Positions 27,617 through 38,140 of a stretch of 49,525 nucleotides of DNA are shown one piece after another (the stretch's first letter is position 1; each line of letters begins with the position of its first letter). Location: assembly GCA_030036605.1 (NCBI GenBank), contig DAOTRE010000001.1, positions 126,457-175,981 of the forward strand, given 5' to 3'. The notes under the pieces are model-generated. The model saw only the letters and a program-made list of their open reading frames with translations. It did no database searches and was not told where the DNA came from. The DNA is from Candidatus Megaera endosymbiont of Nemacystus decipiens (GTDB lineage: Bacteria; Pseudomonadota; Alphaproteobacteria; Rickettsiales; Rickettsiaceae). Both the position numbers and the translations under genes were made by a program.

Positions 27617-29389
27617 TTAATAATGATCCCAAAGCATTTTATATGTTTGTCCACGTTTTAGGAGCTCTTCGTGAGTTCCATCTTCAACTATATGTCCTTT
27701 ATTAAAGACCAAAATTCGCTCCATATTTAGTAACGTAGAAAGCCTATGAGCAATTACAATAACCGTTTTATTAACCATTAATTTCGCAAGTGACTCTTGT
27801 ATCAATTTTTCTGTATGTGGATCAAGTGCACTCGTTGCTTCATCTATTATTAATATTGAAGCTTGTTTAAGAAAAGCACGTGCAATAGATACTCTTTGTC
27901 TTTGCCCTCCTGACAAATTATTACCACGCTCACCGCAAATTGTGTCGTATCCTTCTGGTAACTGCATTATATAATCATGAATATGAGCCATGCGGGCTGC
28001 CTCAACAATTTTTTCCTGACTAATATCATGACTACCGTAACTAATATTTTCGCCTATGGTTCTATGGAATAGTACTGGGTCTTGTGATATCACTGAAATT
28101 TTCTGATTAAGGCTACATAAAGAGATATCTTTTATGTCATGGTTACCAATTAATATTGATCCAGAAACAAGGTTATAAACTCTCGTAATCATCCTAGTGA
28201 AAGTTGTTTTACCTGAACCAGAAAAGCCTGCCAGGCCAACCTTTTGGTAAGCTGGTATGAAGACTGACTGATCTGTAAAATTATTATAATTTTCTTTATA
28301 GTTAAAACATACTTTTCTAAATTCAATAGATGGGTTAGTAATTTCTACGTCTTTTGCGCCTTTATTATCTAAAATATCGTAACCTTTAAGAAGAGTAAGA
28401 CTCTGGTTAAAAGCTCCTATATGCTCAAATAAATCACCAATTTCTTGCGTCAAATCCCATACATTATCAATGACTGCTATACACAAGGTAATAATCATAA
28501 CACATTGTCCTGTACTTATCATATTGGCAGTACGTAAATGCAAGGTGTAATAAATCATGCATCCTATCATAATGGTGCACGACAAACCTAAGCCATATCT
28601 TAATTTAAGCATAAACCATTGTAGTTCTTCACTACTGACAACCATTTTTTGTAATGATTTTTCTAAAATAGATCTTTCAAACCTGTGCGCAGAAAACAAA
28701 CGCACTACTGATATATTTGAAATGGAATCAACTATTTTGCCTGCGATCCTTGACCTATTTTTGCTAAATTCAACAGAATATCTATTGATATCTTTAGCAA
28801 AAAGTAAGCTAATGCTAATAAAAATTGCTAACCATACCACAAAAATTATACCAACTGCAAAATGAATGTAATAAAGGGCTATAATGGTGGAAAACAATAC
28901 AACGCTTTTTCTAAAAATTTTCTCATTAATATGAGCAAAAACCATTTCTATTGAATCTGCGGCTCTTGTTATCCTGCCAGTTATATCACCAGCAAGTTGG
29001 GATTGAAAGAAATCATGGCCATGAAGCTGAATGTAAGAATAGAATTCTCTTATGACATTAGCATTAATCTGTGGCAATGTTTTTAAATACAAATAATCAT
29101 ATGCACGCCACATAAAATTCTGCCCTTCCCACCATAAAAGGTAAATCACAACCCACTTAAACAACAATGGAACAATATCTGCAGTAGACTGAAAATTATC
29201 AGAGTATAATTCTATGGAATCAGTAATATTTTGTAAAAAATAACTATCAATGACTGGAACAAGGCCTGTCATCAAGATTATTAAAGCTAGTATTAGAATT
29301 TTAACTTTATGCCCATCATATATGAAATATTTATATATTTTATATATGGAAGGGTTAAGCTGATAGTCATATATTAATTTTTGAAACAA
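27617..29389 (-). CDS. ABC transporter, fused permease/ATP-binding protein
   Basis: TM domain plus GLAGFSGSGKTTFTR (Walker A), NNLSGGQRQRVSIARAFL (signature), ILIIDEATSALD (Walker B). Confidence 0.93.
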   Translation of the reverse strand: MFQKLIYDYQLNPSIYKIYKYFIYDGHKVKILILALIILMTGLVPVIDSYFLQNITDSIELYSDNFQSTADIVPLLFKWVVIYLLWWEGQNFMWRAYDYLYLKTLPQINANVIREFYSYIQLHGHDFFQSQLAGDITGRITRAADSIEMVFAHINEKIFRKSVVLFSTIIALYYIHFAVGIIFVVWLAIFISISLLFAKDINRYSVEFSKNRSRIAGKIVDSISNISVVRLFSAHRFERSILEKSLQKMVVSSEELQWFMLKLRYGLGLSCTIMIGCMIYYTLHLRTANMISTGQCVMIITLCIAVIDNVWDLTQEIGDLFEHIGAFNQSLTLLKGYDILDNKGAKDVEITNPSIEFRKVCFNYKENYNNFTDQSVFIPAYQKVGLAGFSGSGKTTFTRMITRVYNLVSGSILIGNHDIKDISLCSLNQKISVISQDPVLFHRTIGENISYGSHDISQEKIVEAARMAHIHDYIMQLPEGYDTICGERGNNLSGGQRQRVSIARAFLKQASILIIDEATSALDPHTEKLIQESLAKLMVNKTVIVIAHRLSTLLNMERILVFNKGHIVEDGTHEELLKRGQTYKMLWDHY

Positions 29390-29442
29390 AGAATTACTGA
29401 CCTCGTTTTTTTAAGAATTATTTTGGAGAAAATATGTTTTAT

Positions 29443-29703
29443 TTATTTCTGATCTGGATTAAGTAACTTATGAATATTTTTAGACATTCTATAATAAGTT
29501 GTCTTATAATCATCATTTGAACCAGGAAATTTGCGTCTGCGAACAGACAATGAGCCAAAACCTCTAATTTCTACTCTATTACCCTGCAGCATAGCATCAG
29601 CTATTTGTTCTATCACATTATCAACAGCTAACTCAACGTCGCTTTGTTCTAAAAAATCTATCTTTTGTACTAATCTATCAACTAAGTCTTTTTTTGTAGC
29701 CAC
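29443..29703 (-). CDS. ihfB: integration host factor beta / HU-family DNA-binding protein
   Basis: 86-aa; NRVEIRGFGSLSVRRRKFPGSNDDY. Confidence 0.85.
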   Translation of the reverse strand: MATKKDLVDRLVQKIDFLEQSDVELAVDNVIEQIADAMLQGNRVEIRGFGSLSVRRRKFPGSNDDYKTTYYRMSKNIHKLLNPDQK

Positions 29704-29791
29704 TTCCTATTACCTATATCAAAATGATAAATCAAATTTTGCTCTTTATTGCTGTTATTGCTGCCGTCGAGTCAATATACCACAATTATAT

Positions 29792-30250
29792 CTACTTATC
29801 TCTTATAATTCTACCTTGTTGTCTTTTCCAATCTTTCTCTTTGATCGATTCTCTTTTATCGTGTTGTTTTTTACCCTTAGCAAGCCCCAGAGCTACTTTG
29901 ACCTTATTTTTGTTATTAAAATAAATGGATAAAGCCACCAAGGTATAGCCTTTTTGTTTGATTTTGCCAGTAATTTTCTTTATTTCATGCTTATGCAGTA
30001 ATAATTTCTTGGGCCTACGGTAATCATGATTAAAACGGTTTGCCTTATCATATTCATCAATGTAACAATTATATAAAAATGCCTCATTTTGCGTAATTCC
30101 AGCATGAGACTCAGCAATTGAAGCCTTACCATTTCTTAAAGATTTCAATTCACTTCCTTTCAAGACTATTCCTGCTTCCATCTCATCTTCAATGAAATAA
30201 TCGTAATAAGCTCTTTTATTTTTTGCTATAACTTTCTGATATTCACTCAT
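29792..30250 (-). CDS. smpB: SsrA-binding protein
   Basis: NKRAYYDYFIEDEMEAGIVLKGSELKSLRNGKASIAESHAGI...RPKKLLLHKHEIKKI...LGLAKGKKQHDKR. Confidence 0.97.
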   Translation of the reverse strand: MSEYQKVIAKNKRAYYDYFIEDEMEAGIVLKGSELKSLRNGKASIAESHAGITQNEAFLYNCYIDEYDKANRFNHDYRRPKKLLLHKHEIKKITGKIKQKGYTLVALSIYFNNKNKVKVALGLAKGKKQHDKRESIKEKDWKRQQGRIIRDK

Positions 30251-31134
30251 TATTTTTCTAACTCCTTTAACAAAGGAATAATTTCATCAATAATTTTTTG
30301 GGTTTTGGCACTAGCCCATGTAAGAGGCAACCTAATTTCATCTGTTGACAATCCAAGTTTATAAGCCAAATATTTAATCCCTATTGGGTTGCTTTCACTT
30401 CCCACAGCAGAAATGATTGGCAGTATTCTTTGCATCAAACCACGAGCAGAGTAAAAATCTAAATTCTGACAATAATGATTAATTTGTTGCATTACTTTTG
30501 GCATGACATTTGAAATAACGGAAACACAACCTACACCACCATTTGCGCTATAGGCAAGAATAGCACTATCATCACCTGATAAAAAAGAAAAATTAGGTTT
30601 AATCTCTGGTCTTATTCTCAAAGGTTTTTCTATATCTGAACTTGCGTCCTTGATGGCCTCAACCTTCCGTAATTTTGCTATGTTTAGTAGCGTCGAATCT
30701 TCAAGAGAAGAACCTGTTCTGCCAGGATGTGAGTACATCATAACAGGCACAGAAGTATTTTGGCTAATAGCTCGAAAATGTTGAATAATACCACTTTGCT
30801 CTGGTTTAACATAATGGGGTATTGTACACATTAGACCGTTAACTTTTAGAGCGCAGAGGCTTTTTACCTTATCTATACAATTAATAGTCGCAGTGCTTGT
30901 AAGCCCTGCTATAATATTAATTCTGCCAGATGATATTCGAACTGATTTTTCAATCAACTCATAATACTCTTTTTCCAACAAACTAATACCCTCACCGGTA
31001 GATCCTCCTACTACGATAGAGCTTATCTCTGCATCTATCTGATTTTCTATTAGTTTTTCTAAACTAGTGAAGTTTATTTTATCATTCTCAAATGGTGTAA
31101 TTAATGCCGTGATTATTCCTGAAAATATTGTCAT
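30250..31134 (-). CDS. dapA: 4-hydroxy-tetrahydrodipicolinate synthase
   Basis: GIITALITPFEN, VVGGSTGEGISLLEKEYYELI, VMMYSHPGRTGSSL, EAIKDASSDI, FLSGDDSAIL. Confidence 0.93.
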   Translation of the reverse strand: MTIFSGIITALITPFENDKINFTSLEKLIENQIDAEISSIVVGGSTGEGISLLEKEYYELIEKSVRISSGRINIIAGLTSTATINCIDKVKSLCALKVNGLMCTIPHYVKPEQSGIIQHFRAISQNTSVPVMMYSHPGRTGSSLEDSTLLNIAKLRKVEAIKDASSDIEKPLRIRPEIKPNFSFLSGDDSAILAYSANGGVGCVSVISNVMPKVMQQINHYCQNLDFYSARGLMQRILPIISAVGSESNPIGIKYLAYKLGLSTDEIRLPLTWASAKTQKIIDEIIPLLKELEK

Positions 31135-31988
31135 TATACTCTAACTAATTTTTTATATTCAGACTGCATTATAGACAGAATTTTTTGATTTGAAAACTCA
31201 AGTTTTTCTTTATCCAAAGATATACTAGAAACTCCTTTTACTTCTGCAGCAGTCCCGGTCAGGAAACATCCATCGTAATTTTTAATATCATCTAAAGCAA
31301 TACGCCTTTCTTCTGTTTTTATTCCAAGTTTCTTTGCAATATCTAGAATTGTCTGTCTTGTAATACCATTTAAGAAACGATCAGCAATAGGAGTAATTAA
31401 AATATCACCACTAACAAAAAACACGTTAGAAGTAGTGCTTTCTGCAACAAAACCTAAGCTGTCAAGCAAAAGTGCATCATCATAACCATCTGTAAGAGCT
31501 TGATTTTTAGTTATTCTTGCCATCATATAATGTGCCGATGATTTACACTGAGATGGCATTGCATCTGGAGAAACTTTTTTCCATTTACTCAAAACAATAT
31601 TCAAATTATTTTTCATTACAGGACTAGATTCCTTGGCCAATATTAAAATATTAACTTTACACTCTGCATTTAAGTTAATTCCACCATCACCTCTCCAAAT
31701 TAACGGCCTAATATATGCATCCGATAAATTATTTCTTTTTAAAAGCTCATAAGTTGCACTCTCTACATCCTGGATAGAATAATCAGGCTCCATACCTAGC
31801 AACTTAGCAGAATCAAAAAGCCTTTGAGTGTGCTCTGGCAGCTTAAAAACCTTACCATTATAGGACCTTTCTCCTTCAAACACAGCTCCAGAATAGTGCA
31901 GACTATGTGTCATAACGTGTATGTTTGCTTGATCCCACGGTATAAACTTACCATTCATCCAGATATATTGTTCTATACTCATTACCAT
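31134..31988 (-). CDS. ilvE: branched-chain amino acid aminotransferase
   Basis: YIWMNGKFIPWDQANIHVMTHSLHYSGAVFEGERSY, YDDALLLDSLGFVAESTTSNVFFV, ITRQTILDIAKKLG. Confidence 0.93.
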   Translation of the reverse strand: MVMSIEQYIWMNGKFIPWDQANIHVMTHSLHYSGAVFEGERSYNGKVFKLPEHTQRLFDSAKLLGMEPDYSIQDVESATYELLKRNNLSDAYIRPLIWRGDGGINLNAECKVNILILAKESSPVMKNNLNIVLSKWKKVSPDAMPSQCKSSAHYMMARITKNQALTDGYDDALLLDSLGFVAESTTSNVFFVSGDILITPIADRFLNGITRQTILDIAKKLGIKTEERRIALDDIKNYDGCFLTGTAAEVKGVSSISLDKEKLEFSNQKILSIMQSEYKKLVRV

Positions 31989-32060
31989 ATTTTTAGCTAG
32001 CTATTTATGTTAATCAGAACTATAATAAAGAAACAATTATAGTGTTATAACCCTTGCTTT

Positions 32061-32741
32061 ATGACTAATGTACCACATGTTCTAATAGTTGACGATGATA
32101 GCAGAATATTAAAGCTTTTAAAGAGTTTTTTTAATCAAAACAATTATTTAGTTACAACCACCACCACTCCCACAGATGTAAGCAATTTGATAAATTATTA
32201 TGCCTTTGATTTAATTATATTAGACGTAATGATGCCTGAAATTAGTGGAAAAGAGTTGGCAACAAAAATTAAAAAAACTAGTTACAGTGATATTCCAATA
32301 ATAATGCTCACTGCTATGTCTGAGCAAGACGATATAATAGAGGGGCTTAAATGTGGTGCAAATGATTATATTGCAAAGCCTTTTGATCCACGTGAGTTAC
32401 TACTTAGAGCACAAAATTTGATAAAATTTTATCATTTATCTAAAAAAAATAAAGAATTTATACAATTTGGAGTTAATACTTATAATACTGTTACTAAAAC
32501 TCTAACACGCAACAATAAAAAAATTTCAATTAGTTCAAACGATATAAAGCTGCTTGATATCTTTATAAATGAAATAAATAAGGTAATCTCAAGGGATGAG
32601 TTATCTGTTAAATTAGGCAGCCTAAATCCTAGATCTATTGATGTACAAATAGTGCGTTTAAGAAAGAAAATTGAGGCAGATCCTAAATATCCTGATCATT
32701 TAAAAACAGTTAGAAATCAAGGGTATGCATTCTATATTTAA
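32061..32741 (+). CDS. OmpR/PhoB-family response regulator
   Basis: Receiver motifs ILIVDDDSR, DLIILDVMMP and KPFDPREL, plus a C-terminal winged helix (RSIDVQIVRLRKKIE). Confidence 0.92.
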   Translation: MTNVPHVLIVDDDSRILKLLKSFFNQNNYLVTTTTTPTDVSNLINYYAFDLIILDVMMPEISGKELATKIKKTSYSDIPIIMLTAMSEQDDIIEGLKCGANDYIAKPFDPRELLLRAQNLIKFYHLSKKNKEFIQFGVNTYNTVTKTLTRNNKKISISSNDIKLLDIFINEINKVISRDELSVKLGSLNPRSIDVQIVRLRKKIEADPKYPDHLKTVRNQGYAFYI

Positions 32742-34056
32742 AATTAGATTATATAAATTATTACCAAATAACTTATTATTTCGCTTTTTTTTGATTATCA
32801 TCCTGCCACTATTAATAGGACAATTTGCTTCTATCTATTTATTCTATAAAAGACACTGGTATAATGTCTCTTCTAACCATGGAAGGGTCATTGCTGTTGA
32901 AGTATCAGAATTAGCGAAAAACATAGCTCAAAATACAATAAATATAGATTCTGGGAGATACTTGAATTTAAAATATTCACTTACTAAATCCTTATCACTC
33001 CCTCATTACTATGACTCCAACTTACCTGAGGAGCTTATTATTTTTAAAAAAATACTAAAAGAATATATAAATAATGAGATTAAAATATTGCCTGGCAATA
33101 GTAAAAATGTAGAATTATATTTAAACTTAGGAGATAAAATATTAAAAATAGAACTGCCCTATAAATCTTTAATAACACCAACTACCCACTTGTTTGTTTT
33201 ATGGATAATATTCCTAACAATTTTTATATTAATAATATCTCTGATATTTTCTCGAAATCAGATTAAATCTATCATCGAACTAACCAACTCTATTGAACAA
33301 TTTGGGTGCGGCGGAAAAAATATATCCTATAAGCCTTCTGGTGCTCAAGAAATTAGACAAGCTGGAAAGTCTTTTTTAAAAATGAAAAATCGTATTGAAC
33401 AATATAATAAAAAAAGAGCGCAGTTCTTAGCTATGATTTCACATGATCTAAAAACCCCTTTAACTCGTATGAAATTACAAGTCAGTATGATGAAAAAGTC
33501 AGAAGAACAAAAAGAACTATTATACGATATTAATAGCATGCATAGCATGATAAACTCTTATCTTAACTTTTTACAAGGAAAAGCAACGCAGCAACTGGCT
33601 GAAATTAATGTAAAAACATTTATAACAGAGTACGTTAAAGCAAAATGGCAAAAGGCAAATATTGCTCTTAACATATCATGTAAAAATACTTATATTAAAG
33701 CTGACAAACACTCTTTAACTAGAGCTTTTGATAATTTAATTGCTAACTCAATCAGGTATGCTTCTTTGATACAGATTAGTCTACTAACAGAGGGTGATAA
33801 TGTTATTTTTTTAATAGAAGATAATGGTATTGGTATTAGTGAAAAAGAAAAAAAGTTCGTATTTAAACCATTTTATCGAGCCGATATATCAAGATCTCTT
33901 GATAACTCTTCAAGCGTAGGTTTAGGACTTGCAATTACTAAAGAAATAATAGAAAATCATAAGGGAGAAATAACATTAGAAGACAGCATAGAATTAAAAG
34001 GCTTGATGGTAAAAATTGTATTACCTAAAATAATTTACTCTGAAAATTATGAATAA
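32725..34056 (+). CDS. EnvZ-like membrane sensor histidine kinase
   Basis: Two TM segments, HAMP-like region, H-box AMISHDLKTPLTRMKLQ, DNLIANSIRYA, EDNGIGISEKE, GLGLAITKEI. Overlaps the regulator by 17 bp. Confidence 0.92.
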   Translation: MHSIFKIRLYKLLPNNLLFRFFLIIILPLLIGQFASIYLFYKRHWYNVSSNHGRVIAVEVSELAKNIAQNTINIDSGRYLNLKYSLTKSLSLPHYYDSNLPEELIIFKKILKEYINNEIKILPGNSKNVELYLNLGDKILKIELPYKSLITPTTHLFVLWIIFLTIFILIISLIFSRNQIKSIIELTNSIEQFGCGGKNISYKPSGAQEIRQAGKSFLKMKNRIEQYNKKRAQFLAMISHDLKTPLTRMKLQVSMMKKSEEQKELLYDINSMHSMINSYLNFLQGKATQQLAEINVKTFITEYVKAKWQKANIALNISCKNTYIKADKHSLTRAFDNLIANSIRYASLIQISLLTEGDNVIFLIEDNGIGISEKEKKFVFKPFYRADISRSLDNSSSVGLGLAITKEIIENHKGEITLEDSIELKGLMVKIVLPKIIYSENYE

Positions 34057-34741
34057 AGACATAAACCACATTGCAATTATAATGGATGGTAATGCTCGTT
34101 GGGCTAAAACCAATAATAAAACTAAAATTGAAGGACACAAAGCTGGAGCTGAAGCTGCAAAAGCCCTCCTACCACACATACATAAAACTGGCATCAAATA
34201 CTTAACATTATATGCTTTCTCTTCAGAAAATTGGCTTCGTCCAAAAAATGAAGTCGAATCATTGATAAAATTATTATATTTCTATACTAGTAATGAAGTT
34301 GCTATGTTAAGCAAATATAATCTAAAACTCAAAGTTGTTGGAAATTTAAAAAAATTATCGCCAAGCTTGCAAAAAAATCTCAAAGAGGCAGTAGACAAAA
34401 CAAGACACAACAATGGCCCTACTCTTTGTATAGCTTTCAGCTATGGAAGCAGAATGGAAATAACCGATGCTGTTAATAAAATTATTGATTCCGGAAATAA
34501 AAATATTACTGAATCTATGTTCTCAAAATATCTATATGACCCTTCAATGCCTGATGTTGATCTACTAATTAGAACTAGTGGCGTGTCTAGAATTAGCAAT
34601 TTTTTACTTTGGCAAAGTGCATATGCTGAGTTATATTTTATTGATAAATATTGGCCTGATTTTGATTATACAGACCTAGAAAAGGCTCTATTAGAATATA
34701 AAAAACGCTCTAGAAGGTTTGGACAACGGCATGAAGATTAA
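34049..34741 (+). CDS. uppS: undecaprenyl diphosphate synthase (isoprenyl transferase)
   Basis: HIAIIMDGNARWAK, YLTLYAFSSENWLRP, DLLIRTSGVSRISNFLLWQSAYAELYF. Confidence 0.95.
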   Translation: MNKDINHIAIIMDGNARWAKTNNKTKIEGHKAGAEAAKALLPHIHKTGIKYLTLYAFSSENWLRPKNEVESLIKLLYFYTSNEVAMLSKYNLKLKVVGNLKKLSPSLQKNLKEAVDKTRHNNGPTLCIAFSYGSRMEITDAVNKIIDSGNKNITESMFSKYLYDPSMPDVDLLIRTSGVSRISNFLLWQSAYAELYFIDKYWPDFDYTDLEKALLEYKKRSRRFGQRHED

Positions 34742-35399
34742 TATAAAACCAAATTATATGTTACGCTTTTTCTCAGCGATAATAATATTTGTAGTATTCG
34801 CAATTTCAATATTCTATTACAGAAATATATTTCATGTGATAATTTCACTTGTTGGAGTTGGCATGCTTACAGAATGGTTTTATATGACTAAGTCTAATTT
34901 TTATACATCATTATCAGGAATAATAATTATCTTACTTCCAATATCTTCTATATATTTCATTTCTTATACTGATTACTCTGGGTGGATATTATTTACATAT
35001 TTTTTAGCTATATGGACTGTAGATACAACGGCAATGGTATCAGGAAAATTGATACAAGGTCCAAAACTAGCTCCTAAAATAAGCCCAAATAAAACTATTG
35101 CAGGTCTAGTTGGCAGCGCTATTTGCTCAGCAATCGTAATAAACCTAATTATTACCTTCAAATTAAATGAATACCTAGTTGTAGAATCAGGCGTTACGGT
35201 TGTGATATATGCAATAATTTTTGCAATAATTTCACAGATGAGTGATTTATTTGTATCTATTTTCAAAAGAAAATTTAAAATAAAAGACACAGGCAATGTA
35301 ATACCTGGACATGGCGGGTTGCTAGATAGATTTGATAGCATAATACTAACTGCCCCTCTAGTAGCTTATTTTTTAAATAATAAAATTATATTTATATAG
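34719..35399 (+). CDS. cdsA: phosphatidate cytidylyltransferase
   Basis: Multi-TM protein with signature SDLFVSIFKRKFKIKDTGNVIPGHGGLLDRFDSI. Likely start at the ATG at 34734. Confidence 0.93.
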   Translation: MDNGMKINIKPNYMLRFFSAIIIFVVFAISIFYYRNIFHVIISLVGVGMLTEWFYMTKSNFYTSLSGIIIILLPISSIYFISYTDYSGWILFTYFLAIWTVDTTAMVSGKLIQGPKLAPKISPNKTIAGLVGSAICSAIVINLIITFKLNEYLVVESGVTVVIYAIIFAIISQMSDLFVSIFKRKFKIKDTGNVIPGHGGLLDRFDSIILTAPLVAYFLNNKIIFI

Positions 35400-35406
35400 A
35401 TTTTAT

Positions 35407-35712
35407 ATGCATAAATTCTTACCAAAAACAAAAAATACTACAAATGTTGTACTGATTGCACTAATATGCTATTTTGTTTTTCACTTAGTTTATGGTGAGC
35501 GAGGGGTTATTTCTTATTTTAAATTACAGGCTGAACTTGAAAACAAGCACAATAAACTAGCTGTTTTACGTGGAAAACGCATAGAGATAGAAAATAATAC
35601 AAAACTGCTTAGAAATGAATCTATGGACCAAGATATGCTGGATGAAAAGATAAGAAATACATTAGGTCTGTCAGATCCAAATGAAAGAGTTATTAAATTA
35701 GAAGAAAATTAA
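35407..35712 (+). CDS. ftsB: FtsB/DivIC-like septum formation initiator
   Basis: 101-aa bitopic coiled-coil protein (GERGVISYFKLQAELENKHNKLAVLRGKRIEIE...). Confidence 0.75.
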   Translation: MHKFLPKTKNTTNVVLIALICYFVFHLVYGERGVISYFKLQAELENKHNKLAVLRGKRIEIENNTKLLRNESMDQDMLDEKIRNTLGLSDPNERVIKLEEN

Positions 35713-36326
35713 TGAAAGTAGAAATTTTTAAAAACGATCTCCCAGATGGTTTTATCTTAGAAGGAGATATAGCAATAGACACTGAGACAATGGGATTAAA
35801 TTTAGAGCGAGATCGACTATGTTTAATTCAACTTAGCAATGGAGATGGTAATGCATATTTCGTACAATTTCTTGATCAAAATTATGCTGCCCCTAATCTA
35901 AAAAAATTACTCCTTAGGCCTAATACGGTCAAGATTTTTCATTATGCAAGATTTGACATTGCTGCAATCGATAAATATTTAGGAATTGAGTTAGATAATA
36001 TTTTTTGTACTAAAGTAGCATCTAAACTAACTCGTACCTACACAAGCTACCACGGATTAAAAGATTTATGTAGAGAAATTCTGCAAATCAATATTTCAAA
36101 ACAACAACAATCTTCTAATTGGTCGGCCACTACACTGACAGATGAGCAACAAGAATATGCAGCCAAAGACGTAATATATTTGCATTTGCTTCGAGAAAAG
36201 CTAACCGAAATGCTACAAGATACTAATCGTTACGACCTAGCAACCAAAATATTTCATTTCTTACCTACTCGCGCTAAAATTGATTTAGCTGGATGGAATG
36301 ATATAGATATTTTTGCACACCATTAA
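35712..36326 (+). CDS. rnd: ribonuclease D-type 3'-5' exonuclease
   Basis: AIDTETMGLNLERDRLCLIQLS, KIFHYARFDIAAI, YHGLKDLCREIL, YAAKDVIYLHLLREKL. Confidence 0.88.
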   Translation: MKVEIFKNDLPDGFILEGDIAIDTETMGLNLERDRLCLIQLSNGDGNAYFVQFLDQNYAAPNLKKLLLRPNTVKIFHYARFDIAAIDKYLGIELDNIFCTKVASKLTRTYTSYHGLKDLCREILQINISKQQQSSNWSATTLTDEQQEYAAKDVIYLHLLREKLTEMLQDTNRYDLATKIFHFLPTRAKIDLAGWNDIDIFAHH

Positions 36327-37326
36327 AATTATACAATTGATTAAAATGACATCACAAATTAGAAGCAATTATTTATCAATTGCTAAAGATAGCATTGGGC
36401 AGCAAGCAAGTGCACTTACAAAATTAGCAAACGAAATTACAAATGAATTTGAAGACCTTATAAATGATATATTAAATCTAAAAGGTAGGGTAATTCTTAC
36501 TGGTATGGGTAAAAGCGGTTATATAGCGCAAAAAATTTCTGCAAGCCTTGCCTCAACTGGCACACCATCATTTTTTATACATCCAGCAGAAGCAAGTCAC
36601 GGAGACCTTGGAATGATAACAGCTAATGATATGGTAATTATGCTCTCTAACTCAGGCGAAACAAAAGAGTTGTTTGACATGATTAATTATTGTAAATCTA
36701 TTAATATCAAAATAGCTGCAATCACTATGAATCATGAATCTACCCTTGCACTTAGTAGCGATTTTCCTCTTTTTCTTCCAAATTCTAAAGAAACTTCTTC
36801 ATCCGTTGCAGCTCCGACTACTTCAGCTTTAATGTCACTCTCTTTAGGCGATGCTATTGTCACTAGTTTAATAGAAGCAAAAAAATTTACTAAAGAGCAG
36901 TTTAAAATATTTCATCCAGGCGGAAAAATTGGAACCAGCCTACTCAAAGTTAGTGACGTAATGCATAAAGAAAAAGAAATTCCTATTGTTAGTACAGAAG
37001 ATTCGTTTGCAAATGTGATATTAACAATGACGCAAAAGAGGCTAGGCTCAACTCTAGTAGTGAATAATGCAGACAAGAAGCTTCAAGGCATCATTACGGA
37101 TGGGGACATAAGGCGCCATATTGATGATAATGAAGGGTTAAAATCCTTGAAGGCAAAGGATCTAATGAGTGAATCTGCAAATATTATTTCACAAGACAAA
37201 TTTGCGTCGGATGCGTTAAAAATCATGAATCAATTCTCCATTACTATATTACCAGTATTAGAAAACGATAAGATAGTAGGAGTTTTGCATATTCATGATA
37301 TATTAAAACACGGAATTGGTGAATGA
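36313..37326 (+). CDS. kdsD: D-arabinose 5-phosphate isomerase (KdsD/KpsF)
   Basis: SIS domain (GKSGYIAQKISASLASTGTPSFFIHPAEASHGDLGM) plus two CBS domains. Start probably the ATG at 36346. Confidence 0.93.
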   Translation: MHTIKIIQLIKMTSQIRSNYLSIAKDSIGQQASALTKLANEITNEFEDLINDILNLKGRVILTGMGKSGYIAQKISASLASTGTPSFFIHPAEASHGDLGMITANDMVIMLSNSGETKELFDMINYCKSINIKIAAITMNHESTLALSSDFPLFLPNSKETSSSVAAPTTSALMSLSLGDAIVTSLIEAKKFTKEQFKIFHPGGKIGTSLLKVSDVMHKEKEIPIVSTEDSFANVILTMTQKRLGSTLVVNNADKKLQGIITDGDIRRHIDDNEGLKSLKAKDLMSESANIISQDKFASDALKIMNQFSITILPVLENDKIVGVLHIHDILKHGIGE

Positions 37327-37907
37327 ATAATTTCTATTCATTACAAAAGAAAACAAGATTGGTAAGGTATCTCTGTCTAATTTCAGGGTTACTTGTTATA
37401 GGATATACAATTTACGCTTTGCTTATTCAGGGAGAAGACTTTACACAACAGACAAAGCATAAGCAAAATAATTTAAGGGGAAATAAATTTTCCATTGATG
37501 CTCACAAACCAATCTTTGAAGGAGTAACAAAAGATAACAAACAATATAAAATTCAGGCAACACGTATTATTAAGAATCAAGAGAATAAATATTTGTTAAA
37601 GCAGGTTGTAGGTGAGTGTAGTTTAACTCCAGAAAATAAACTACATCTGAAATCTGAGATGGGGGAATTTGACGATGAAACGAAGCAATTATACTTAGAA
37701 CATTCTGTAAACGCGTTATATAATCAAATAAACTTTAGTGGCTCCAATATTCATATAGATGTTGAAAACAAAGGCTTTTATACTACTAGCCCTATACATA
37801 TAATTTATGATAATTGTGAGATAAAAGCAGATAGCATGTCATCAAATAATTTTTCTAATAAAGTCCTACTAAAAGGAAATGTAAAGTCTATAATTTATTT
37901 TGAATAA
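37323..37907 (+). CDS. lptC: LPS export ABC transporter periplasmic protein LptC
   Basis: N-terminal TM followed by an LptC-like jelly-roll pattern (PIFEGVTKDNKQYKIQATRI). Downstream of kdsD. Confidence 0.75.
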   Translation: MNNFYSLQKKTRLVRYLCLISGLLVIGYTIYALLIQGEDFTQQTKHKQNNLRGNKFSIDAHKPIFEGVTKDNKQYKIQATRIIKNQENKYLLKQVVGECSLTPENKLHLKSEMGEFDDETKQLYLEHSVNALYNQINFSGSNIHIDVENKGFYTTSPIHIIYDNCEIKADSMSSNNFSNKVLLKGNVKSIIYFE

Positions 37908-37918
37908 AAAAATATCCT

Positions 37919-37966
37919 AAGTTCAGTTGGCACAAGAATCATTGTTCCAACTGAACCTAGCTTTTT
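37919..37966 (+). terminator. predicted Rho-independent terminator after lptC
   Basis: Stem GTTCAGTTGG (37921-37930) / CCAACTGAAC (37947-37956), inner ACAA/TTGT pairing, then a TTTTT run. Confidence 0.7.
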
Positions 37967-38069
37967 GCTTTCAATTAAAACAAGCTTATTGATAGTTCTA
38001 TTTTCATATATTTAGCACATACCTTAAAATATTAACCTTATTAACTTTTTATTAACTTTTATTCGTTAC

Positions 38070-38106
38070 TATAATCATTTGTAGCAGCAAAACTGTTTTT
38101 GCTGTT
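38070..38106 (+). promoter_or_regulatory. TATAAT -10 element followed by a 5'-UTR hairpin
   Basis: TATAAT at 38070-38075. AGCAGCAAAA-CTGT-TTTTGCTGTT stem-loop at 38083-38106, about 7 nt downstream of the -10. No convincing -35. Confidence 0.5.
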
Positions 38107-38140
38107 ATTAAATTAAACTTGAATTAAAAGGAAATATACT

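Noticed and set aside
29531-29932. 133-aa and overlapping 66-aa plus-strand ORFs
   Set aside because: Antisense to ihfB and smpB; composition not protein-like.
34973-35341. 122-aa minus-strand ORF
   Set aside because: Antisense to cdsA.
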